Positions 58,029 to 64,000 of a stretch of DNA of 64,000 nucleotides are shown one piece after another; the stretch's first letter is position 1, and every line of letters begins with the position of its first letter. Source of the DNA: Microbacterium sp. nov. GSS16 (GTDB taxonomy: Bacteria > Actinomycetota > Actinomycetes > Actinomycetales > Microbacteriaceae); NCBI RefSeq assembly GCF_028198145.1, contig NZ_CP116338.1:2170001-2234000 (forward strand), written 5' to 3'. The notes below the pieces were generated by a model. The model did not search any database. It was not told the origin of the DNA and was given only the letters and a program-made list of their open reading frames with translations. Position numbers and translations under genes: made by a program.

Positions 58029-58034
58029 TAGCCT
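58029..58034 (+). promoter_or_regulatory. -10 box for leaderless ruvC transcript
   Basis: TAGCCT ends six bases before the GTG at 58041. Confidence 0.6.
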
Positions 58035-58040
58035 GGGGGA

Positions 58041-58655
58041 GTGAGCTCTCTGCGCGTCCTCGGCATCGATCCCGGCCTGACCAGGTGCGGCATCGGGATC
58101 GTCGACGTAGACCGATCGCGCCGCGCGTCGCTCGTGCACGTCGGGGTGGTGCGCACTCCCGTCGACGCCGATCTGTCGACGCGGCTGGCCGCCGTGGCCG
58201 CAGGCATCCGCGCTGTCATCGACGAGCACCGGCCCGCAGCGGTAGCCGTCGAGCGGGTCTTCGCCCAGCACAACGTCCAGACGGTGATGGCCACGGCCCA
58301 GGCATCCGGCGTCGCCCTGCTCATCGCCGCGGAGGCGGGTCTGCCCGCCGCGACTCACACCCCCAGCGAGGTGAAGGCCGCGGTCACCGGCTACGGCTCG
58401 GCCGACAAGCGCCAGGTGCAGTCGATGATCGCCCGCATCCTGCGGCTGGATGCCCCGCCGCAGCCGGCCGATGCCGCTGACGCCCTCGCCATCGCCCTGT
58501 GTCATGCATGGCGCGGGGGCGCCGCGGTGGCGGCTGCCGGCGCAGGGCTCACTCCCGCGCAGCAGGCGTGGGCCGACGCCGAGCGCGGCACCCGCGGACG
58601 CTCGATGCCGCCGCGTACCCGTGTCGGTCGAACGGATGTACGACCTGCTCGATAG
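58041..58655 (+). CDS. ruvC: Holliday junction resolvase RuvC
   Basis: 204 residues. This endonuclease cuts Holliday junctions. Catalytic acidic residues lie in [24 protein letters not shown] and [32 protein letters not shown] is the DNA-contacting region. GTG 58041 is set by the leaderless -10 box. It is the first gene of ruvC-ruvA-ruvB. Confidence 0.95.
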   Translation: MSSLRVLGIDPGLTRCGIGIVDVDRSRRASLVHVGVVRTPVDADLSTRLAAVAAGIRAVIDEHRPAAVAVERVFAQHNVQTVMATAQASGVALLIAAEAGLPAATHTPSEVKAAVTGYGSADKRQVQSMIARILRLDAPPQPADAADALAIALCHAWRGGAAVAAAGAGLTPAQQAWADAERGTRGRSMPPRTRVGRTDVRPAR

Positions 58656-58658
58656 GCT
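58653..58658 (+). promoter_or_regulatory. internal -10 box for leaderless ruvA transcript
   Basis: TAGGCT overlaps the ruvC stop codon (TAG) and ends six bases before the ruvA ATG. It could give ruvAB expression independent of ruvC. Confidence 0.5.
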
Positions 58659-58664
58659 GACCGC

Positions 58665-59273
58665 ATGATCTCGTCTCTGCGCGGCACCGTGCTGCATGCC
58701 GAATCGACCCATGTCGTCATCGAGACGGGCGGAGTCGGTTTCTCGGTATTCGTGCCTGCGGACGTGGCGCACACCGCGGTGATCGGGGATCAGCTTCAGC
58801 TGCACACCAGCCTGATCGTGCGCGAAGACGCACTGACCCTCTTCGGCTTCAGCGACCGCGACGAGCTCGAGATCTTCGGTCAGCTGCTCAGCGTCACCGG
58901 CGTCGGGCCGAAGTCTGCGCTGGGCGTGCTGTCCCACCTCACCGTCGACCAGATCGCCGAGGCCGTGACTGCTGAAGACGACGCCCCGTTCCGGCGGGTC
59001 TCGGGCATCGGGCCCAAGACCGCGAAGCTCATCGTCGTGCAGCTGGCCGGCAAGGTCCAGCCGCGCGTGGCATCGGCCCCCGCCAGCGCACCCGCGACCG
59101 CCACCGTCGAGCAGGTCGCCGCGGCACTGGTCGGACTGGGCTGGTCGGAGAAGGTCGCCGCCGAAGCCGCCGCACTGTCGGCGGAGGATGCCACCGACGC
59201 GGAGCGCGAGTCGGTTCCGGCGCTGCTGCGTCGCACGCTCGCCGCCATGGGCCCTGGGGCCAAGCGTGGCTGA
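58665..59273 (+). CDS. ruvA: Holliday junction branch migration protein RuvA
   Basis: 202 residues. Domain I starts [20 protein letters not shown]; the two helix-hairpin-helix motifs are [16 protein letters not shown] and [16 protein letters not shown]; domain III binds RuvB. It clamps the four-way junction. It overlaps ruvB by eight bases. Confidence 0.96.
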   Translation: MISSLRGTVLHAESTHVVIETGGVGFSVFVPADVAHTAVIGDQLQLHTSLIVREDALTLFGFSDRDELEIFGQLLSVTGVGPKSALGVLSHLTVDQIAEAVTAEDDAPFRRVSGIGPKTAKLIVVQLAGKVQPRVASAPASAPATATVEQVAAALVGLGWSEKVAAEAAALSAEDATDAERESVPALLRRTLAAMGPGAKRG

Positions 59274-60297
59274 CGACGCGCGCGATGCCGGCGAGGCGCT
59301 CGACGACACGGAGCTCGCGATCGAGGGCGCGCTGCGTCCGAGCAGCCTCGACGAGTTCGTCGGGCAGCCGAAGGTGCGCGGTCAGCTGCAGCTGCTGCTC
59401 GAAGCCGCGCGGATCCAGGAGCGCCCGGCCGACCACATCCTGCTCGCGGGCCCACCGGGGCTCGGCAAGACAACCCTCGCGATGATCGTGGCCCACGAGA
59501 GCGGCCGCCCGCTGCGCCTGTCGAGCGGGCCGGCGATCCAGCACGCCGGCGACCTCGCAGCCCTGCTGTCGAGTCTCACGCCGGGCGAGGTGCTGTTCAT
59601 CGACGAGATCCACCGCATGGCGCGCTCCGCGGAGGAGATGCTGTACCTGGCGATGGAGGATTTCCGCATCGACATCATGGTCGGCAAGGGCGCCGGCGCC
59701 ACCAGCATCCCTCTCGAACTCGCCCCCTTCACCCTCGTCGGGGCCACGACCCGCTCTGGTCTGCTGCCCAATCCGCTGCGCGACCGCTTCGGCTTCACCG
59801 GGCATCTGGAGTTCTACGACGACGACGATCTGGAGCGCGTGATCGCTCGTTCGGCTAGTGTGCTCGGGGTGGGGCTGCCCGACGACTCGCTCAGCGAGAT
59901 CGCGCGACGATCCCGCGGAACGCCCCGCATCGCGAACCGGCTGCTGCGTCGCGTGCGCGACTACGCGCTGGTGCACGGCGGCGGTTCCGCGGCATCCATC
60001 TCCGACGTGCGGGCGGCCCTCGACCTGTACGACGTCGATGCCATCGGCCTCGACCGGCTCGACCGCGCCGTGCTCGACGCGCTGGTGCGCCGTTTCCGCG
60101 GCGGACCGGTGGGCCTGAGCACTCTCGCCGTCGCGGTCGGCGAGGAGGCGGAGACCGTCGAGAGCGTCGTCGAGCCATACCTGGTGCGCATCGGATTCCT
60201 CGGTCGCACACCGCGCGGACGCATCGCGATGCCGGAGGCGTACCGGCATCTCGGCATCAGCCACCCCGACGGCGTGGCATTGTTCGATGACCTATAA
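59266..60297 (+). CDS. ruvB: Holliday junction branch migration helicase RuvB
   Basis: 343 residues, an AAA+ motor. Walker A is [14 protein letters not shown], Walker [10 protein letters not shown], the sensor region [19 protein letters not shown], with the C-terminal winged helix [15 protein letters not shown] and [10 protein letters not shown]. Start GTG 59266 lies inside the ruvA end. Confidence 0.96.
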   Translation: MADDARDAGEALDDTELAIEGALRPSSLDEFVGQPKVRGQLQLLLEAARIQERPADHILLAGPPGLGKTTLAMIVAHESGRPLRLSSGPAIQHAGDLAALLSSLTPGEVLFIDEIHRMARSAEEMLYLAMEDFRIDIMVGKGAGATSIPLELAPFTLVGATTRSGLLPNPLRDRFGFTGHLEFYDDDDLERVIARSASVLGVGLPDDSLSEIARRSRGTPRIANRLLRRVRDYALVHGGGSAASISDVRAALDLYDVDAIGLDRLDRAVLDALVRRFRGGPVGLSTLAVAVGEEAETVESVVEPYLVRIGFLGRTPRGRIAMPEAYRHLGISHPDGVALFDDL

Positions 60298-60362
60298 TCG
60301 CTGAAGCTTCCCTGAACCCCTTGTGCGCTCATCGGCGTGCGCTCTTCGAAAGGCCCATCCCC

Positions 60363-60803
60363 ATGGAAATCATCCTCTTCGGTCTTCTCGGCGTGATGCT
60401 CGTGTTCATGTTCGTGAACACCCGCAAGCGCCAGAAGCAGATGAAGGAGCAGCAGGAGGAGAAGGCCACCAAGACGGTTCCCGGCGTCAAGGTGCTGCTG
60501 CAGGGCGGCCTGTACGGCACCGTCGTCTCGTACGACCCGGTCGACCTCGACAAGCCGGCTCAGATCGAGATCGCGCCCGGCGTGGTCATCGAGGTGCACA
60601 GCCAGGCCATCCTCCGCCTCGTCGAGGAGACGCCCGAGGGCGACGTGGTCGTCGATGCTCCGGACAGCGACGTCATCGTCGACGCGCCCGCGACGGACGT
60701 CGACGCGGCGCCCGCCCGGGAGCGCACCGACGACATCGAGTCGATCAAGGTCGAGACCCCGGAAGAGACCAAGGCGCGCCTCGAGCGCAACGACGAGAAC
60801 TGA
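60363..60803 (+). CDS. yajC: preprotein translocase subunit YajC
   Basis: 146 residues. One N-terminal transmembrane segment (IILFGLLGVMLVFMFV) is followed by a basic stretch and the YajC core VPGVKVLLQGGLYGTVVSYD. The acidic tail with VVDAPDSD repeats is longer than in enterobacteria, as usual in actinobacteria. It is an accessory component of the SecDF complex and lies upstream of secD and secF. Confidence 0.93.
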   Translation: MEIILFGLLGVMLVFMFVNTRKRQKQMKEQQEEKATKTVPGVKVLLQGGLYGTVVSYDPVDLDKPAQIEIAPGVVIEVHSQAILRLVEETPEGDVVVDAPDSDVIVDAPATDVDAAPARERTDDIESIKVETPEETKARLERNDEN

Positions 60804-60841
60804 CGCTCAGGCTCCGGCACCTCACTCGAAAGCGGAACTCA

Positions 60842-62578
60842 GTGGCATCATCATCCCCGACTCGCCACGCGTGGCGGGTCCTCCTCGGCCTGCTCATCGT
60901 CACGGCGGTGCTGTTCGGCATCAACGCGCTCGGCGTGTACGTCTTCAAGACGGATGCCGGTGAGCCGGCGAGCTCCTGGGCTCCTGAGCTCGCACTCGAC
61001 CTGCAGGGTGGCACGCAGATCATCCTCGGCGCCGAGTCGCCCGATGGTGCCGCCCCCACCGAGGACCAGCTCAACCAGGCCGCTGCGATCATCCGCCAGC
61101 GCGTCGACGCGTCCGGCGTGGCCGAGGCGGACATCACGACCGAGGGCGGCCGCAACATCGTCGTCCAGATCCCCGGCGCCGCCGACCAGGCGACGCGCGA
61201 TCGGATCCAGGCCAGCGCGAAGCTCGAGCTGCGTCCGGTGATCCTCGCCACCGACCCCGCGACGTCGTTCGTCGGCGAGGACGGGCAGGAGACGCCCTAC
61301 CCGACGCCGGACGACTCGGTGAACGCGACTCCTACCGCGGAGCCGACCGATGCTTCCGACCCGAACTGGGCGACCGACCGGCGAATGGCTGAGCTGCGGG
61401 CATACGACTGCTCTGCCGAAGTCGCCTCCAACGCCCCCGAGGACGAGCCGCTGATCGCCTGCGAGGAGAACGGCAGCGCCAAGTACCTTCTCGGACCCGT
61501 CGAGCTCGACGGCACGGTCATCGACGACGCCTCCGCCGGCCGCGAGCAGCAGAGCGGTCGCTGGACGGTCAACCTGGTCTTCGATGCCAAGGGCACCGAG
61601 ATCTTCGGCAAGGTCAGCCAGCGACTGAACGCCAACCGTCTCGCGCAGCAGTCGCCGCGCGACAAGTTCGCGTTCGTGCTCGACGGCAAGGTGCTCTCCG
61701 CGCCCACCATGCAGGCGGTCATCCTCAACGGCAAGCCGAGCATCTCCGGCAACTTCACGCAGGAGAGCGCGAAGGCCCTCGCCGACCAGCTGCGCTACGG
61801 AGCGCTGCCGCTGAGCTTCACCGTCGAGAGCTCCGACACCATCTCGGCCACCCTCGGTTCGCAGCAGCTCGAGATCGGCCTGATCACCGGCCTCATCGGC
61901 CTTGGGCTCGTGGCGCTCTACTCGCTGATCACCTATCGCGCTCTCGGCTGGGTGATCATGGCATCCATCGGCGTGATGGGCGTTCTGACCTACATCGTCA
62001 TCGCCATCCTCGCCTGGCGGATGGGCTTCCGGCTCTCGCTCGCGGGAGTCGCGGGTCTGATCGTGTCGATCGGATTCACTGCGGACTCGTTCATCGTGTA
62101 CTTCGAGCGCATCCGCGACGAGCTGCGAGACGGAAAGTCGATCGTCGCCGCCGTCGAAGACGGCTGGGGACGAGCGAAGCGCACGATCTACATCTCGAAG
62201 TCCATCAACGTCCTCGCCGCCGTCGTGCTGTACGTGCTGGCCGACGCGACGGTGAAGGGCTTCGCGTTCACCCTGGGGCTCACGACGCTCATCGACGTGT
62301 TCATCTTCGTGATCTTCACCCACCCGGTCATGCAGCTGCTCGCGCGGACCCGCTTCTTCGGCGGCGGGCACAAGCTGTCGGGTCTCGACCCGGACGCCCT
62401 CGGCGCGGTCTACCGCGGTCGCGCGCAGTTCCGTGACGTGCGCACCGGCTCGTCGGGGCGCGCCGCACGCAACAAGGGCGCACGCGGCGAGGCCGAGAGA
62501 CGGCAGACCATCGCCGAGCGCAAGCGCGCTGAGGCTCTCGCGGGATCCAAGGATGCCGGAAAGGACTCCGACGCCTGA
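60842..62578 (+). CDS. secD: protein translocase subunit SecD
   Basis: 578 residues with six transmembrane segments (one N-terminal, five C-terminal) and a large periplasmic domain. Motifs: LALDLQGGTQIIL (first TM end), SGNFTQESAKALADQLRYGA, LPLSFTVESSDTISATLG, and AGLIVSIGFTADSFIVYFER with the conserved TM4 Asp needed for proton flow. A Pro/Thr-rich insert with two Cys (around residues 150-215) is typical of actinobacteria. The start is GTG 60842. It uses proton-motive force to help protein export. Confidence 0.95.
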   Translation: MASSSPTRHAWRVLLGLLIVTAVLFGINALGVYVFKTDAGEPASSWAPELALDLQGGTQIILGAESPDGAAPTEDQLNQAAAIIRQRVDASGVAEADITTEGGRNIVVQIPGAADQATRDRIQASAKLELRPVILATDPATSFVGEDGQETPYPTPDDSVNATPTAEPTDASDPNWATDRRMAELRAYDCSAEVASNAPEDEPLIACEENGSAKYLLGPVELDGTVIDDASAGREQQSGRWTVNLVFDAKGTEIFGKVSQRLNANRLAQQSPRDKFAFVLDGKVLSAPTMQAVILNGKPSISGNFTQESAKALADQLRYGALPLSFTVESSDTISATLGSQQLEIGLITGLIGLGLVALYSLITYRALGWVIMASIGVMGVLTYIVIAILAWRMGFRLSLAGVAGLIVSIGFTADSFIVYFERIRDELRDGKSIVAAVEDGWGRAKRTIYISKSINVLAAVVLYVLADATVKGFAFTLGLTTLIDVFIFVIFTHPVMQLLARTRFFGGGHKLSGLDPDALGAVYRGRAQFRDVRTGSSGRAARNKGARGEAERRQTIAERKRAEALAGSKDAGKDSDA

Positions 62579-63567
62579 TGTTCTCCATGAATGAGTTCGG
62601 CAACAACCTGTACTCGGGCAAGACCTCGTTCCCGTTCGTCGGGAAGCGGCGCCTGTGGTTCGTCATCGCGATCCTGCTGGTCGTCGGCTCGGCCCTCGTG
62701 CCGCTCGTGCGCCCCGTGCAGTTCTCGATCGAGTTCACCGGCGGATCGCAGTTCGTCGTGTCGGCGCCTGCGTCGACCGATCAGGCGCTTGCTACCGATG
62801 CCGTGCGCTCGGTCGTCCCGAACGCGGCCGCCAAGGTCGTCACGGTCAACAACCGCGACGTGCGCGTGCAGACCGACCAGATGACGCCGAACGAGACTCA
62901 GGAGGTCAAGGCGGCGCTCGCTGATGCGTACGACGTGCAGGCCGACGAGATCACCGACTCGTTCATCGGACCGGCCTGGGGCGAGAACGTCACCCGTCAG
63001 TCGCTGTGGGGCCTTGCGATCTTCCTCGCCCTGACCTTCCTCATCCTCGCGATCTACTTCCGCACCTGGAAGATGTCGGCGGCCGCCATCATCGGTCTGC
63101 TCGACGTGCTGCTCATCACCGTGGGCGTGTACGCCCTCGCCGGGTTCGAGATCTCGCCTGCGGCGGTGATCGGCTTCCTCACGATCCTCGCGTACTCGCT
63201 GTACGACACCACGGTCGTGTTCGACAAGATCCGCGAGAACACGACGGAAGACGTCAACCAGACGACGCGCACGTTCGGGGAGTCCGTGAACCTGGCGGTG
63301 AACCAGACGCTGATCCGCTCGATCAACACCTCGGTCGTCGCCGCTCTGCCGGTCGGTGCGATCCTGTTCATCGGCTCGCTGTGGTTCGGCGCCGAGACCC
63401 TCACCGACATCTCGCTGTCGATCTTCGTCGGCATCATCGTGGCCACCTACTCGACGCTCTTCGTCGCTGCGCCCCTCTACTCGCTGTTCCGCGAGAAGGA
63501 GCCCGAGATCATCACGCACGATGCCAAGGTGCACGAGGCGCGCGAGCGCGCCGTCGCCACGGTGTGA
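62578..63567 (+). CDS. secF: protein translocase subunit SecF
   Basis: 329 residues, six transmembrane segments. Features are SIEFTGGSQF (SecF counterpart of the D1 motif) and GFLTILAYSLYDTTVVFDKI followed by RSINTSVVAALPV. Its ATG overlaps the secD stop by one base. It forms SecDF with SecD. A hairpin follows the stop. Confidence 0.96.
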   Translation: MFSMNEFGNNLYSGKTSFPFVGKRRLWFVIAILLVVGSALVPLVRPVQFSIEFTGGSQFVVSAPASTDQALATDAVRSVVPNAAAKVVTVNNRDVRVQTDQMTPNETQEVKAALADAYDVQADEITDSFIGPAWGENVTRQSLWGLAIFLALTFLILAIYFRTWKMSAAAIIGLLDVLLITVGVYALAGFEISPAAVIGFLTILAYSLYDTTVVFDKIRENTTEDVNQTTRTFGESVNLAVNQTLIRSINTSVVAALPVGAILFIGSLWFGAETLTDISLSIFVGIIVATYSTLFVAAPLYSLFREKEPEIITHDAKVHEARERAVATV

Positions 63568-63573
63568 TCCCGC

Positions 63574-63603
63574 CGCGCGGTCGGGGAGGACCCCGGCCGC
63601 GCG
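63574..63603 (+). terminator. hairpin after secF
   Basis: CGCGCGGTCGGGG (63574-63586) pairs with CCCCGGCCGCGCG (63591-63603), one G-T pair and four-base loop. A TAGGAT -10 box for rel begins right after it (63604-63609). Confidence 0.7.
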
Positions 63604-63635
63604 TAGGATGATCTGATCGGGAACGGGAGCAGAAG

Positions 63636-64000
63636 ATGGCGGATCCTCAGGCGACTACGCAGGTGTCGAGCCTGCGCCGGCTGGTGCCGCGCATCTTCTC
63701 GCGAGCCCCCAGGGTCAACGACCTCGACAACCTCATCCGCACCGTCCGCGCGAACCATCCGCGCGGCGACCTGCCCGTCATCGAGCGTGCCTACCGGGTC
63801 GCCAAGGAGAAGCACGAGGGCCAGTTCCGCCAGAGCGGCGAGCCGTACATCACGCATCCGCTCGCCGTGGCGCAGATCCTGGCCGAGCTCGGCCTCGGTC
63901 CGCGCGCCATCGCCGCGGCCCTGCTGCACGACACGGTCGAGGACACCGGCTATGCGCTCACCGAGCTGACGGCAGAGTTCGGCGACGAGGTCGCCATGCT
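63636..64000 (+). CDS. rel: RelA/SpoT family (p)ppGpp synthetase/hydrolase, 5' part, cut by window edge
   Basis: The first 121 codons of a Rel bifunctional enzyme. After a short N-terminal extension comes the start of the HD hydrolase domain: [40 protein letters not shown] and LLHDTVEDT, the metal-binding HD pair. The synthetase, TGS and ACT domains lie beyond the window. Location after secF is standard for actinobacteria. Start ATG 63636 has GGGAGC upstream. Confidence 0.93.
   Translation, partial: MADPQATTQVSSLRRLVPRIFSRAPRVNDLDNLIRTVRANHPRGDLPVIERAYRVAKEKHEGQFRQSGEPYITHPLAVAQILAELGLGPRAIAAALLHDTVEDTGYALTELTAEFGDEVAM

Noticed and set aside
63604..63609. TAGGAT as leaderless promoter of rel
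   Set aside because: The ATG is 26 bases downstream and has its own GGGAGC, so this is an ordinary short-leader promoter, not a leaderless one.

Overview
The window looks like an ordinary chromosomal segment of a high-GC actinomycete, most likely Microbacteriaceae and probably Microbacterium. The evidence is the set of actinobacteria-restricted families (SepH, DUF4193, DUF3093, DUF3710, DUF3159, DUF3000, DUF7455), a housekeeping sigma factor with a Lys/Ala/Glu-rich N-terminus, many start codons placed at leaderless spacing behind a TANNNT box, and a gene order (thrS-HIT ... pdxS-pdxT ... yebC-ruvCAB-yajC-secDF-rel) that parallels mycobacteria. I see no prophage, insertion sequence, CRISPR array or rRNA. 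No stretch longer than 300 bases lacks a gene.

Layout. 1-3779 (minus): pepA-lpdA and the 5' part of sucB (2-oxoacid dehydrogenase E2). 3892-6231: a PAC2-family protein and the principal sigma factor. 6228-10038: four tightly overlapping genes continuing from sigA, namely a divergent MurT ligase, a GatD-like amidotransferase without catalytic Cys/His, and two alanine-racemase-like genes with complementary active-site losses. 10044-15092: DUF7455 and convergent parE/parC. 15176-20245: phosphatase-like protein, sepH, DUF4193, DUF3093, dut-DUF3710-DUF3159. 20421-25343: acnA and dxs. 25327-31623: a glycerolipid-type cluster (glpD, TetR, alkyl-DHAP-synthase-like flavoprotein, diacylglycerol kinase, GMC oxidoreductase). 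31701-36916: fadA-fadB and RNase D/DUF3000. 36942-40654: alpha/beta hydrolase, sufE, sseA, zapE. 40682-43079: a GlnR-type box, amt, a PemK/MazF-like protein and an SPW membrane protein. 43206-46715: SDR, zinc alcohol dehydrogenase and a CYP152 peroxygenase. 46851-47427: four tRNAs (Val-CAC on minus; Gly-GCC, Cys-GCA, Val-GAC on plus). 47560-49511: small orphan, photolyase, 55-residue membrane protein. 49645-57045: thrS behind a Thr-rich leader ORF, HIT protein, pdxY, pdxR, pdxS-pdxT, DUF402 protein. 57192-64000: yebC, ruvCAB, yajC-secD-secF and the start of rel.

The most interesting part is 6228-10038. Microbacteriaceae have type-B peptidoglycan, in which the alpha-carboxyl of D-Glu at position 2 carries the cross-bridge instead of being amidated. 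Here the MurT/GatD pair, which normally makes D-isoglutamine, has lost the glutaminase residues and the MurT zinc ribbon. It is followed by two racemase genes that could only form one complete alanine-racemase-type active site as a heterodimer. I infer a system that builds the type-B cross-bridge: a ligase that couples an amino acid to D-Glu, and a racemase that supplies a D-amino acid such as D-ornithine. This is a hypothesis from sequence alone.

Other points of note are the leaderless 22-codon Thr-rich ORF before thrS, the repeated TANNNT-6/7 nt-start geometry, the OleT-like His in the P450, a 24-bp operator palindrome before acnA, and a short repeat family that supplies stop codons at convergent gene junctions.
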